A stretch of 64,000 nucleotides of DNA, from the NCBI RefSeq assembly GCF_007991755.1, contig NZ_BJYY01000002.1, forward strand, positions 207,075-271,074. Reading direction: 5' to 3'. Of this stretch, positions 51,778-60,461 are shown piece after piece. Made by a program: the position numbers and the translations under genes. The notes under the pieces are model-generated. The model saw only the letters and a list, made by a program, of their open reading frames with translations, had not been told where the DNA came from and made no database searches. The stretch's first letter is position 1; every line of letters begins with the position of its first letter. The stretch is from Cellulomonas aerilata (GTDB lineage: Bacteria; Actinomycetota; Actinomycetes; Actinomycetales; Cellulomonadaceae).

Positions 51778-52173
51778 ATGGAGACGGAACGGTCCCCGGC
51801 GTGCGGACTGGTCGTGCTGGAGGTCCCGGCCGGCATGACCGGTCGCCGCGTGCGCGCGCCGGGCGCCGACGTGGTGCTGGCGGTCCTGAGCGGCGGCATC
51901 CGCGTCGCCCTCGGCCAGGACACGGCACGACCCGTCACGGCGCCCGGCTGGGTCGTCTGCCCGCGGGGCGACCCGTGGCGGCTGGCCGCCGACGGCGCGG
52001 CCGCGCGGGTGCTGGTCGTGGCCTGCCCGGCCGGACCGGAGGCGCTCGTGGAGGCGCTGGCGCAGGGCCTGCTCGACGACGCGCTGCTGGTCGCCGTCGC
52101 GCACGACGCGGGGGTGGAGCTGCTGCTCGACGCCACCTCGCCGGAGTGCCGGGCCGGCGTCCGGGGGGAGTGA
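51778..52173 (+). CDS. Cupin-like hypothetical protein
   Basis: 131 residues. CGLVVLEVPAGMTGRRVRAPGADVVLAVLSGGIRVALGQDTARPVTAPGWVVCPRGDPWRLAADGAAARVLVVACPAG has the alternating strands and spacing of a cupin barrel, but the metal-binding His/Glu set is missing, so it is probably a binding or structural cupin. Assignment is tentative. GACCCT lies six bases before ATG, with no ribosome site. Divergent from the CPBP gene. Confidence 0.5.
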   Translation: METERSPACGLVVLEVPAGMTGRRVRAPGADVVLAVLSGGIRVALGQDTARPVTAPGWVVCPRGDPWRLAADGAAARVLVVACPAGPEALVEALAQGLLDDALLVAVAHDAGVELLLDATSPECRAGVRGE

Positions 52174-52213
52174 CCGCGGACCGTCGTCCCGCGCGGCCCG
52201 GCTTTCGGTCGCG

Positions 52214-52432
52214 TCAGCCGGCCCCGACGGCGTGGGCGGCCTCGAGGGGCCTCGACGCCGCCGTCCGCGACCGGCCCGCGGGACCGGTCAGGGACGACAT
52301 CCGGTCGCGCGAGGTGGAGAGGATCGGTGCGGGGCCGCCGAAGAAGCACTGGCACGGTCCGTCGACGTGGACGAAGTCGGTGCTGGGGCGGGCCGCGCAC
52401 GCCACGGTGCGCAGGTGCGACGTGGTGAGCAT
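52214..52432 (-). CDS. Small cysteine-containing protein near larC
   Basis: 72 residues. GGGAGGAAAC lies nine bases before the ATG, TACGGT (52489-52484) gives a plausible -10, and 69 of 72 third codon bases are G or C, so it looks translated. Sequence MLTTSHLRTVACAARPSTDF then VHVDGPCQCFFGG; Cys at 12, 27 and 29, then a Ser/Ala/Arg-rich tail. No family recognised. It follows larC on the same strand, separated by 166 bases. Could be a leader-type or metal-binding peptide. Confidence 0.5.
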   Translation of the reverse strand: MLTTSHLRTVACAARPSTDFVHVDGPCQCFFGGPAPILSTSRDRMSSLTGPAGRSRTAASRPLEAAHAVGAG

Positions 52433-52598
52433 GAGGTCGTTTCCTCCCGGTCGCAGGGCGTCGGGCGGGGTCGGCCGACGGCGACCGTAGTGTCGCGGGA
52501 CCCGCCCCGGGTCGCGCAGCAGGTGACGCGCGACACGCGGCACGTCGCCCACTCCCCGGGTGACGGCGCGCGTCGGCACGTCGGCCCGGCCGGGCTGG

Positions 52599-53900
52599 TC
52601 AGGCGGGCGCCGGGCCGCCGTCCACCGGATCCCAGGGCGCCCCCTGCACGACGCCCGCGGCAGTGGCGGCGGCCTGCGCCTGGGCCAGGACCTGCCGGAC
52701 CGGCACCCCGCGGTCGGCGGCGAGCGCCGCGACGTCGCCGAACTCGGGCGTCGCCTGCACCACGCGCCCGGCCCGGTGGCCGACCTTGACCCGGACGGTG
52801 CCGCCGTCGACCTCCACCGCGACCCAGGCCCGGTCCAGCACGTCCCGCACGACGGACGTGACCCGCAGCCCCAGGGTCGAGGTGTGGGCGAGCACGACGG
52901 CGCCCAGGGCGGTGGCCTGCTCGGGTCCGCACAGCACGTGCAGGGTGTGCGCCGGCCGGCCCTTCTTCATGACGATCGGGGTCAGCCAGGCGTCCCAGGC
53001 GCCCGCCGCGAGCAGTCGCTCCAGGACGTCGGGCCACACCCGGGGGTCGAGGTCGTCGACGTTCGTCTCCAGCACGACGGCCCGCTCCGGGGTCCCGCCG
53101 GGCCCGGCGTCGGCCGGGACCACGACGGGCGCGTCCGTCGTGCCGCGGGTCGGCGTGCCGAGGACGACCCGCACGACGTTGGCCCGCCCGGGGGTGTCCC
53201 GGGTTCCGGCGCCGATCCCGGTGCGGTCGGGCCGCAGCGCGGGCAGCGGGCCGCAGGCGCCGGCCAGGGACGTCGCCAGGGCCAGCCCGGTCGGGGTCGC
53301 CAGCTCGCCCCGGCCGCCGGCCAGCACGTCCCACCCGCGGGACAGCTCCAGCGCGGCGGGAGCCGGCACCGGCAGCACACCGTGGTGCGCGGTGACCGTC
53401 CCGGAGCCGAGCGCGATCGGGGACACCACGGCGTCGGTCACGCCGAGCGCCTCCACCCCGGCGCAGGAGCCGACGACGTCGGCGATCGCGTCCAGCGCGC
53501 CGACCTCGTGGAAGTGCACGTCCTCGGGTGGGATGCCGTGCACGCGTCCCTCGGCCTCCGCGAGGCGGGCGAACGCCGCGAGCGCACGGGCGCGGACGGG
53601 CTCGGCGAGGTCCGCGGCGACGAGCAGGTCGCGGATGGTCGTCCACGTGCGGTGCGGCGGGTCGTCGACGAGCACCTCGACCTCGACCTTGGTCGCCCGC
53701 AGCCCCGCACGCGTGACGCCGTGCGCGGCGAGCCGCACCGAGCCGGGGATCACCGCGTCGACCGCGGACTGCAGGTCGTCGAGCGCGGCGCCGGCGTCGA
53801 CGAGCGCGCCGAGGAGCATGTCACCGGCGATGCCGGCGGACGCGTCGATCCACAGCAGGGTGGGGGTGGGCGCGGAGGTCGCGGGGGAGGGCGGGGTCAC
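52599..53900 (-). CDS. larC: Nickel-pincer cofactor nickel insertase LarC (single ORF)
   Basis: 433 residues. TLLWIDASAGIAGDMLLGALVDAGA, VHFHEVGALDAIADVVGS, HGVLPVPAPAALEL, RPDRTGIGAGTRD, ETNVDDLDPRVWPDVLERLLAAGAWDAWLTPIVMKKGRPAHTL are diagnostic for LarC. In Lactiplantibacillus the gene is two frames joined by programmed frameshifting; here both parts are in one frame. TAGGTT at 53913-53908 is seven bases before GTG. Separated from larEB by 17 kb. It loads nickel into the pincer cofactor. Confidence 0.93.
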   Translation of the reverse strand: MTPPSPATSAPTPTLLWIDASAGIAGDMLLGALVDAGAALDDLQSAVDAVIPGSVRLAAHGVTRAGLRATKVEVEVLVDDPPHRTWTTIRDLLVAADLAEPVRARALAAFARLAEAEGRVHGIPPEDVHFHEVGALDAIADVVGSCAGVEALGVTDAVVSPIALGSGTVTAHHGVLPVPAPAALELSRGWDVLAGGRGELATPTGLALATSLAGACGPLPALRPDRTGIGAGTRDTPGRANVVRVVLGTPTRGTTDAPVVVPADAGPGGTPERAVVLETNVDDLDPRVWPDVLERLLAAGAWDAWLTPIVMKKGRPAHTLHVLCGPEQATALGAVVLAHTSTLGLRVTSVVRDVLDRAWVAVEVDGGTVRVKVGHRAGRVVQATPEFGDVAALAADRGVPVRQVLAQAQAAATAAGVVQGAPWDPVDGGPAPA

Positions 53901-53971
53901 CCGCGCGAACCTACCGGGAGTGCTCGGAGTCCCCGGGCGCCGTCCTCGCCGGCCGGGCGGATACTCGGTCC

Positions 53972-54229
53972 GTGGGGTGGTGGCGGAGGTCGACCGACCC
54001 CCGCGGCGGCGGCGCCGGCGGGGTCCTCGGCGACCTGCTCGAGGTCTTCGGGCCCAGCCGCCGGCATGTCGTCGAGGAGCAGGAGCGCCGACGCCACGAC
54101 ATCCAGCTGCCCGGGACGGCCGCGCCACCGGGGTCAGGGGTGGACGTCGACCTCGACGCCGGCGTCGCCCACCTGCACGTGCCGCCGACCGACGGGTGCG
54201 CCGCCGACGGCCGGCCCACCGAGGGCTGA
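53972..54229 (+). CDS. DUF6191-like small protein
   Basis: 85 residues. GVLGDLLEVFGPSRRHVVEEQERRRHDIQ followed by DVDLDAGVAHLHVPP resembles short actinobacterial proteins of the DUF6191 group (a (F/L)xPxRxHxxEExERR core); function unknown. GATACT is six bases before the GTG. Divergent from larC with 71 bases between, so the two may share regulation. Confidence 0.65.
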   Translation: MGWWRRSTDPRGGGAGGVLGDLLEVFGPSRRHVVEEQERRRHDIQLPGTAAPPGSGVDVDLDAGVAHLHVPPTDGCAADGRPTEG

Positions 54230-54249
54230 GCGCCGACCCCGCGCCGGCG

Positions 54250-56229
54250 TCAGGCGCCGGCCCGCCGCCACGCCAGCGGTCCGTCCCCCCGGACCGGCCC
54301 AGCCGCGGCGCCGTCGTCGCGCGCGTCCCGGGCGTCTCGATCGTCCCCGTCCCCGTCCCCGGCCCCGCGGCCGTCCGGGCCGACCACGGGGAGCGTCAGC
54401 TCGTCCGTCGCCGTACCGGACGGGCCCGCCCCGGTCAGCCGCACCCGCAGGACGTCGCCCCCGTCCCGTCCGCCGTCCTCCAGGTGCAGGTGCGGTGGCG
54501 GCGGGGCGTCGTCGGGCAGCGGCCACAGGACCGTGACCAGGCAGGCTCGTGGGACGGAGTGGCTGGTCACCACCGCGACCGGCACGTGCTCCCGGGCGCC
54601 GGAGCCTCCCGCCACCCAGCCGGGCGCGAGCGTCGGGGCCGACCCGGCCGGGTAGAGCAGCGCGACCCCCGGTGCGGTGACCAGGACGTCCTCGGCGCGC
54701 GGGTGCACGGTGGTGGCGTGCCAGGCGCCTGCCGGCAGGTGGAAGCGCTGGGCGTACTCGTGGCTGCTGCCGGTCGGCGCGGTCAGCGTGTCCACGACGA
54801 CCCAGTACTCGCCGGCGACGAACGCCACCTGCCGGGTGTGCCGGACGTCGTCCGCGGGGCTGGTGACCTCGACGGTCAGGAGGTCCACGCCGTCGGACCG
54901 CCGCCGTGCCGGCGGTCCCGGCGTCGCCGGCGGGGCCGCGGCCGGCGGGGCCGCGGCCGACGGGGCCGCGGCCGGCGGGGCCGCGGCCGACGTGCCAGGT
55001 TGGTCCGGGCTCGGGTCCGCGCCGTCCACGACCACGGTGTTGTGCGCGCCGGTCGTCGTGGACCGGTGCTCACCGGGGGGCAGGGCCTCGGGGCCGCCGT
55101 GCCAGCCGGAGTCGACGACCAGCGGCCGCCCACGCCCGTACGCCTCCATGCCGAGGGCGTCGCCCCGCCCGGTGCCGCCGTCCGCGGGCCGGCCGGCGGC
55201 GAGGACGAGGAAGCGCTCGTCGGCGAAGTCGCCGGGCCCGTGCCCCCACCCGCTGCGCTGGACCGACAGTCCGCCCTGCGGGAAGTCCGGACCACGCTCC
55301 GTGGGCGGCCGGCCCACGGCGCCACGGGTCGCGGCCCACGCCATCCCCGGCACGTCGACCAGGGTCGAGGCGAGCGCCAGCACGTCGGCGAGGTCGCCCG
55401 TGCCCGGACCCGACAGCGCCGGGACGGCGCCGTCCGGCCGGGTGAGGTGCATCCCGAACCGGCACGCGAGCGCCAGCCGCTCGTCGTACCCCGCCGGGAC
55501 CGTCAGCCCGAAGCGACGGGCGTTCTCCCGGGCGCCGACGAAGGCGCGCAGCGCGACGAGGTGGGCATGCGGGGAGTGCGCGCGGTGCACGCCGTCGGGC
55601 CCCACGGCGTCGAGCAGGTCGCGGTGCAGCGCGGCCCACGCCTCGCCGGCCAGCCGACCCCCCGGGTCCAGAGCAGGCAGGGCGAGGGCCACCACGAGCA
55701 CCGCGTACAGCTCCGGCGTCCGGTGACCCGGTGCGACCGCGAGGTCCCCGACGAGCTGCGCGAGCTGGTCGCCCATGCTCCACATCAGCAGCTCGACGGT
55801 GGACTCGGACGGCGGGGCGCCCGCGGCGGCGAACGCCTGCCACGCGTAGACCCAGTTCTGCAGCCGGCGGCCGGTCACCTCGCCGGGGTCCGTGCCGACC
55901 TCGACCTGGTCGGTCCAGGACGCGACGAGCCGCTCCCACGCCGCGAGGTAGCGGCGGTCCCCGGTCTCGCTCAGCGCGGCGGCCAGGTCGAGCCCGACGG
56001 TGAAGGTGCTCCACCCGAGGCGCCACTTCACGTCCTGCGTCGGGCCGTCGCCGCGCCAGTCGGGGTCGAGGCCGATCTCCAGGGTCCGGCCGTCGCTGGT
56101 GTAGCGCCCCTCGAGGGCGTCGTCGGCCGACTGCCGCGGCCGGTGCGCGCGTTCGGCGACGCAGAACACGGGCGGCCGCGCCCGCGGGTGGGGTGATCCG
56201 GCGTCGTCAGGCCCGGGCTGCGTCGGCAT
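54250..56229 (-). CDS. Heparinase II/III-like protein
   Basis: 659 residues. N-terminal helical toroid (about 60-330) with RRLQNWVYAWQAF, followed by a beta-sandwich with GDALGMEAYGRGRPLVVDSGWHGG and RSTTTGAHNTVVVDG, typical of heparinase II/III-type polysaccharide lyases and hydrolases; His in the toroid and GAHNTVVVDG match the second domain's motif. No signal peptide is visible, so an intracellular oligosaccharide lyase is likely. An Ala/Pro linker of four 15-bp repeats interrupts the sandwich. Start is moderately certain. Confidence 0.75.
   Translation of the reverse strand: MPTQPGPDDAGSPHPRARPPVFCVAERAHRPRQSADDALEGRYTSDGRTLEIGLDPDWRGDGPTQDVKWRLGWSTFTVGLDLAAALSETGDRRYLAAWERLVASWTDQVEVGTDPGEVTGRRLQNWVYAWQAFAAAGAPPSESTVELLMWSMGDQLAQLVGDLAVAPGHRTPELYAVLVVALALPALDPGGRLAGEAWAALHRDLLDAVGPDGVHRAHSPHAHLVALRAFVGARENARRFGLTVPAGYDERLALACRFGMHLTRPDGAVPALSGPGTGDLADVLALASTLVDVPGMAWAATRGAVGRPPTERGPDFPQGGLSVQRSGWGHGPGDFADERFLVLAAGRPADGGTGRGDALGMEAYGRGRPLVVDSGWHGGPEALPPGEHRSTTTGAHNTVVVDGADPSPDQPGTSAAAPPAAAPSAAAPPAAAPPATPGPPARRRSDGVDLLTVEVTSPADDVRHTRQVAFVAGEYWVVVDTLTAPTGSSHEYAQRFHLPAGAWHATTVHPRAEDVLVTAPGVALLYPAGSAPTLAPGWVAGGSGAREHVPVAVVTSHSVPRACLVTVLWPLPDDAPPPPHLHLEDGGRDGGDVLRVRLTGAGPSGTATDELTLPVVGPDGRGAGDGDGDDRDARDARDDGAAAGPVRGDGPLAWRRAGA
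54929..54988. repeat. Four tandem 15-bp repeats inside the heparinase-like gene
   Basis: GGCGGGGCCGCGGCC with one copy starting GA, at 54929, 54944, 54959 and 54974. In frame, encoding an Ala/Pro linker, so copy changes keep the frame. Confidence 0.75.
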
Positions 56230-56355
56230 GGTCGGGAGCGCCCCTTCGTCCGGTCCTCTGGTGGTCCCTACGGGAGCATCCACCGAAAGGTTCACGACGG
56301 GCGGGCGAGGTCGGACGACCTGCCGGCACAGCCGCGGCACGGCCCGCGGGGGCGG

Positions 56356-57072
56356 TCAGGCGGTCACGTGGTCGTGCACGCGCGCGATCTCGACGCGGTC
56401 GTCCTCGTCGACGTGGGACTCCGCGTAGGCGCACAGCAGGGCGAACGGCACCTCGTCCTGCAGGCCCGACCACAGCCGCTCCAGCTCCAGCGCACCGACC
56501 GCGTTGCCGCCGGCCCACAGGAGGTCGACCATCTCGCCGAACCCCCGCAGGGTGCGGTCCGCCGCGTGGTCGCGCACGAGCGAGCCCACCGTCGTGGCGA
56601 ACCGCTCGGGGTCCGGGACGCCGTCGTCGCCCATGAACTGCTCGAGCGTCGCGGCGGCGTCGAGCTCCACGTAGCGCCCCTGCCCGAGCGAGTCCAGCAC
56701 GCCGTGGGCGGCGAGCCGGTCCCGCAGCGCCGTGCGGTGCTGCGGGGTGGCGATGACCAGCCCCACACCGCCGGCCTCCCACCCGGCGACCAGGTAGTCC
56801 TCCACGGCGCCCATCAGGTGGTCGTCCCCGGCATGGAACAGGACACGGTGCGACCAGTCGGTCCCGGCGTCCGCCCTGGACGACGCACCGCCGGTGCCCG
56901 GAGCTGGGCGGCGCGGCCCACCCCGGATGGCGTGCCAGCCGCAGAACTTGCAGGCGATCACCCACGACCCGGACGGGATCCGGGACCCGCTCAGCGCCCA
57001 CAGGCGGCGGCAGCAGGGGCAGGCGTGCGCGGCGACCCGGCGGCGGGCGGCGTTCGTCGGGGTGCGCAGCAT
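56356..57072 (-). CDS. MEDS-domain protein with N-terminal zinc ribbon
   Basis: 238 residues from ATG 57072. AHACPCCRRLW and IACKFCGWH form a CxxC/CxxC zinc ribbon; then HRVLFHAGDDHLMGAVEDYLVAGWEAGGVGLVIATPQHRTALRDRL is the MEDS (methanogen/methylotroph DcmR sensory) domain. In streptomycetes MEDS is usually fused to an anti-sigma ATPase; here there is none, so the output is unknown. CACACT lies seven bases before the ATG. Confidence 0.82.
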   Translation of the reverse strand: MLRTPTNAARRRVAAHACPCCRRLWALSGSRIPSGSWVIACKFCGWHAIRGGPRRPAPGTGGASSRADAGTDWSHRVLFHAGDDHLMGAVEDYLVAGWEAGGVGLVIATPQHRTALRDRLAAHGVLDSLGQGRYVELDAAATLEQFMGDDGVPDPERFATTVGSLVRDHAADRTLRGFGEMVDLLWAGGNAVGALELERLWSGLQDEVPFALLCAYAESHVDEDDRVEIARVHDHVTA

Positions 57073-57112
57073 GCGGCCCAGTGTGACCGACAACGCAGTC
57101 AGGGCCAAGGGC

Positions 57113-57155
57113 ATTGTGACTCGAAGTGACGACCAGTTCGCCCACTTGTCACAAT
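57113..57155. promoter_or_regulatory. Long-range inverted repeat upstream of the MEDS gene
   Basis: ATTGTGAC (57113-57120) and GTCACAAT (57148-57155), 8-bp arms 27 bases apart. On the minus strand CACAAT (57118-57113) can serve as -10. Arms resemble half-sites of CRP-type proteins (TGTGA/TCACA). Confidence 0.4.
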
Positions 57156-57240
57156 ACGGGTCGGTCCGGGACACCGCACGCCGAGACGTCGTCGGGCTCC
57201 CGGGCCTCGCGGTCGCCGGTCAGGCGCCGGTCAAGCTCCC

Positions 57241-57432
57241 TCAGGCGGAGATCGCGAGCTCCCGGACCAGACGCTCGGCGGTCTCGGGTGCTGCCCCGTC
57301 GTCGTGCAGCATCACCAGGACCGGCTCGTGGCCGTCGTCCTCCACGAGGAACATCGCGCGACTGCCGCAGGAGCACGTGTGGTGGACGCCGTCGTCGAAG
57401 TAGATGCACGAGTGGATGCGCGTGGTGCTCAT
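57241..57432 (-). CDS. Small zinc-ribbon-like protein
   Basis: 63 residues. IHSCIYFDDGVHHTCSCGSRAMF has His and three Cys spaced like a small metal-binding knuckle; the C-terminal half is acidic/helical (APETAERLVRELAI). No family recognised. The GGAGG next to the ATG is too close to act; TACCGT at 57445-57440 is seven bases before it, so leaderless. Downstream of, and co-directional with, the antiporter. Confidence 0.6.
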   Translation of the reverse strand: MSTTRIHSCIYFDDGVHHTCSCGSRAMFLVEDDGHEPVLVMLHDDGAAPETAERLVRELAISA

Positions 57433-57499
57433 GCCTCCGACGGTAGAGCGGGCTACCGACACGACGGTGGCGACATGCCGAGGAGCCCCCCGGCTGCTG

Positions 57500-58804
57500 T
57501 CACACCGGAGTGGTGGCGACCGTCGCGTCGGTGGCGTCCGGGGTCCACGCCAGCCGCCGGCGGTGCGCGTCCAGCGCGTGCATGACCGGTGTCGCCGCGA
57601 CGCCGTGCACGACGATCGATGCCACGACCACCAGCCCCACGATCGACCACAGGCGCTCGGCCCCGGGGAAGTCGCCGTGCCCGAGCGCGTAGGCGACGTA
57701 GAACAGCGAGCCGACGCCCCGGACGCCGAAGAACGCGATGACCGCACGCTCGCGCGGGCCGGTCTTGCCGGGTGTCAGCCCGATCCAGCCGGCCAGCGGC
57801 CGGACGACCAGCAGCACGACCAGCGCGACGGCGACCTCGCGCCACCCCACGCCGGCCAGCAGGCCACGGGCGATCGCGCCGCCGAGCAGCACGACCACGG
57901 CGACGGTCAGCAGCCGCTCGATCTGCTCGACGAACTTGTGCATCACGCGGTGGTAGCCGTGCTCGCGCTCCTGCTGGCGGATGGTGCACGCGCACACGAA
58001 CACGGCGACGAAGCCGTACCCCTCGGCGAGCTCGGCCGCGCCGTACGCGAGGAACGTCGCCGCCAGCGCGACGAAGCCCTCCGCCTCCTCGGTGAGCCGC
58101 AGTCGCTCGGAGACCGTGGAGAAGAACAGCTTGCCGAGCAGCCAGCCGACGACGACGCCGGCCACCACGCCGACCACGAGCCGCCAGCCGACGTCGACCA
58201 GCGCCCACCGGCCGAACCAGTCGCCCAGCGCGGGACCGGACAGGCTGACCGCGATCGCGGCGTAGGTGAACGGGAACGCGAGGCCGTCGTTGAGGCCCGC
58301 CTCGGACGTCAGCGCGAACCGCGCCTCGTCGTCGGCCGCGTCCGGGTCGGCGACCGGCTCGCTCACCTGCACCTCGGTGGCCAGCACCGGGTCGGTGGGG
58401 GCCAGCGCTGCGGCGAGGAGGATCGCGCTCGCCGCTCCGAGCCCGAGCACCGCCCACCCCAGGACGCCGACGGCGAGCATGGACAGCGGCATGGTGATCG
58501 CCAGCAGCCGCCAGGTCGAGGACCACATGTGCCGGCTGATCGGCCGGTTGAGCGCCAGCCCGGCGCCCATCAGGGAGACCAGGACGCAGATCTCCGTGAG
58601 GTGCAGCGTGACCGCCTCGTGCTCCAGCGGACTGGGGTCGGGGAGCCCGGGCAGCACGGTGAACACCAGCATGCCGGCGGCCAGGAAGACCATCGGCATC
58701 GAGACCGGCGCGCGTCCGAGCACGCGCGGCAGGAGTGCCGCCGCGAGCGTCGCGAGCCCCACCGCGGCGAACAGCGCCGCAGCCCCGCCTTCGAACTCGA
58801 CCAT
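57500..58804 (-). CDS. CPA1-type sodium/proton antiporter
   Basis: 434 residues, about twelve membrane helices; AGGAG eight bases before ATG. LAPTDPVLATEVQV holds an Asp, and SEAGLNDGLAFPFT contains the Asn-Asp pair essential in CPA1 carriers; ERAVIAFFGVRGVGSLFYV is another typical block. It exchanges Na+/K+ for protons. Transcribed toward the small zinc-ribbon-like gene. Confidence 0.9.
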   Translation of the reverse strand: MVEFEGGAAALFAAVGLATLAAALLPRVLGRAPVSMPMVFLAAGMLVFTVLPGLPDPSPLEHEAVTLHLTEICVLVSLMGAGLALNRPISRHMWSSTWRLLAITMPLSMLAVGVLGWAVLGLGAASAILLAAALAPTDPVLATEVQVSEPVADPDAADDEARFALTSEAGLNDGLAFPFTYAAIAVSLSGPALGDWFGRWALVDVGWRLVVGVVAGVVVGWLLGKLFFSTVSERLRLTEEAEGFVALAATFLAYGAAELAEGYGFVAVFVCACTIRQQEREHGYHRVMHKFVEQIERLLTVAVVVLLGGAIARGLLAGVGWREVAVALVVLLVVRPLAGWIGLTPGKTGPRERAVIAFFGVRGVGSLFYVAYALGHGDFPGAERLWSIVGLVVVASIVVHGVAATPVMHALDAHRRRLAWTPDATDATVATTPV

Positions 58805-59302
58805 CGTCCCGCTCCTGTCGCCGCCGCCGGGCGTGTCCCGACACTCTCGCGGCGCCCTGATCCGCCCGACCACTGTGCCTCGGCGGCGGCGCCCCCGCGC
58901 GCCGGGAAAACTCGTGGAGCCCGTTCGCCCGGATCCCTCACACTGCGGGTGTGCCCGTCGATGGGCAGGGTGTCGCGGCGAGAGCCGCGGTACACAACCG
59001 AAGAGCAGTTCCCCGGTCCGGGTGGTGGTGCCAGCATCGCGCCGCGACGGACCGGCCTGGTCGTGGGACGCACCTCTGATGAGGGGTGGACGGACACGGA
59101 CCGGGTGGCACGTCATCGACAGCCTCCAAACGGCCGGGGGCGGTTCAAGCCGCGCGAGACAAGGACAAGCGGGCGCGGTGGGTGGTGACGCATCCGATGC
59201 TGGTCGGCATCCGGCGACGGCCCGGTGACCTCAGGACGAGGTCACCGGGCCGTCGTCCGTCCCGCCCCGGCCTGGCCCTGGGGACCTCGGCGCGACCCGG
59301 GA
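58805..59302. other. Coding-free 498-base stretch with serial hairpins
   Basis: No open frame with coding character. Hairpins: TGCCC/GGGCA (58952-58967), CGCGGC-GAGA-GCCGCG (58974-58989), CCTC-TGAT-GAGG (59073-59084) and a perfect stem at 59215-59255. No known RNA family identified; see findings. Confidence 0.5.
59215..59255. terminator. 18-bp hairpin upstream of the old-yellow-enzyme gene
   Basis: CGACGGCCCGGTGACCTC pairs with GAGGTCACCGGGCCGTCG around AGGAC. It follows no annotated gene on the plus strand and the nearest minus gene starts at 58804, so it may end an unannotated transcript. Confidence 0.7.
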
Positions 59303-60412
59303 ATGACCCGGGACGTGACCGGCGTTGCGCGGCACGTGACCCCCCACCTCTTCACGCCCCTGACCCTGCGCGGCACCACCTTCGCGAACCGGGTGTGGCT
59401 GGCGCCGATGTGCCAGTACTCCGCCGTCGACGGCCTGCCGGACGACTGGCACCTGGTGCACCTGGGCGCCCGCGCCGCCGGCGGCTTCGGCCTCGTCATC
59501 GCGGAGGCGACCGCCGTCGTCCCCGAGGGACGGATCACCCCGCAGGACACCGGCCTGTGGGACGACGCCCAGGTGAGCGCCTGGCGCCGCGTCACCGACG
59601 CGATCCACGCGAACGGCTCGCTCGCCGGGGTGCAGCTCGCGCACGCGGGCCGCAAGGCGTCGACCTACCGTCCCTGGGGCGCCGGCCGCGGCACCGTGCC
59701 GGTCGAGGACGGCGGCTGGACCACCGTCGCGCCGTCGGCCATGGCCTACCCGGGCCTGGCGACGCCCGCCGAGCTGACCGCGCAGGCGGTCCAGGACGTG
59801 CCGCGGCAGTTCGCCGCTGCCGCCGCTCGCGCCCTGGACGCCGGGTTCGACGTCGTCGAGATCCACGCCGCCCACGGCTACCTCCTGCACCAGTTCCTGT
59901 CGCCGCTGTCCAACCAGCGTGGCGACGAGTACGGGGGACCGCTGGAGAACCGTGCGCGCCTGCTCGTCGAGGTGGTCGACGCCGTGCGCGGGGTCTGGCC
60001 CGAGGACCGGCCGCTGCTGGTCCGCTTCTCCGCGACGGACTGGGCCGACGACGGCCTGACGGTCGAGGAGGTCACGGCGGTCGCCAAGGACCTCGGCGGG
60101 CACGGCGTCGACCTCGTCGACGTGTCGACCGGGGGCAACGTCCCCGCCGACATCCCCGTCGGTCCCGGGTACCAGGTGCCCGCGGCGCGCGCGGTGCGCG
60201 CCGGGTCCGGCCTGCCGGTCGCCGCGGTCGGGCTCCTGGAGTCGCCGCAGCAGGCGGAGCAGGTCCTCGTCGACGGCGCCGCCGACGTCGTGCTGATCGG
60301 CCGGGCCGCGCTGCGCGAGCCTTCGTGGCCGCTGCGGGCGGCGCACGAGCTCGGCGTCCCGGAGGAGCAGGCGCCGTGGCCCGCGCAGTACCGCCGGGGG
60401 ACCTGGGCCTGA
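59303..60412 (+). CDS. NADH:flavin oxidoreductase, old yellow enzyme (YqjM-like)
   Basis: 369 residues. LFTPLTLRGTTFANRVWLAPMCQYSA, QLAHAGRKAS, HAAHGYLLHQFLSPLSNQRGDEYGG and FSATDWADDGLTVEE are typical YqjM-type FMN enoate reductases. It reduces activated C=C bonds of enones and electrophiles with NAD(P)H. ATG 59303 is used; GTG 59336, giving VTPHLFTPL, is equally likely because the family usually begins there. A hairpin follows at 60430. Confidence 0.87.
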   Translation: MTRDVTGVARHVTPHLFTPLTLRGTTFANRVWLAPMCQYSAVDGLPDDWHLVHLGARAAGGFGLVIAEATAVVPEGRITPQDTGLWDDAQVSAWRRVTDAIHANGSLAGVQLAHAGRKASTYRPWGAGRGTVPVEDGGWTTVAPSAMAYPGLATPAELTAQAVQDVPRQFAAAAARALDAGFDVVEIHAAHGYLLHQFLSPLSNQRGDEYGGPLENRARLLVEVVDAVRGVWPEDRPLLVRFSATDWADDGLTVEEVTAVAKDLGGHGVDLVDVSTGGNVPADIPVGPGYQVPAARAVRAGSGLPVAAVGLLESPQQAEQVLVDGAADVVLIGRAALREPSWPLRAAHELGVPEEQAPWPAQYRRGTWA

Positions 60413-60429
60413 GCCCGTCGCCGGGCCCG

Positions 60430-60461
60430 CGACGGCGCCTGAGGTACCTCAGGCACCGTCG
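60430..60461. terminator. Terminator of the old-yellow-enzyme gene
   Basis: GCCTGAGGTACCTCAGGC (60437-60454) is a perfect 18-bp palindrome extended by CGACGG/CCGTCG with one mismatch, 17 bases after the stop. Confidence 0.7.

Noticed and set aside
59076..59083. CTGATGAG resembling a hammerhead ribozyme core
   Set aside because: No GAAA element or matching stems at the required spacing.
59136..59156. tRNA-like T-loop (GGTTCAAGCC)
   Set aside because: The flanking stem does not pair beyond four bases and no anticodon arm or acceptor stem fits.
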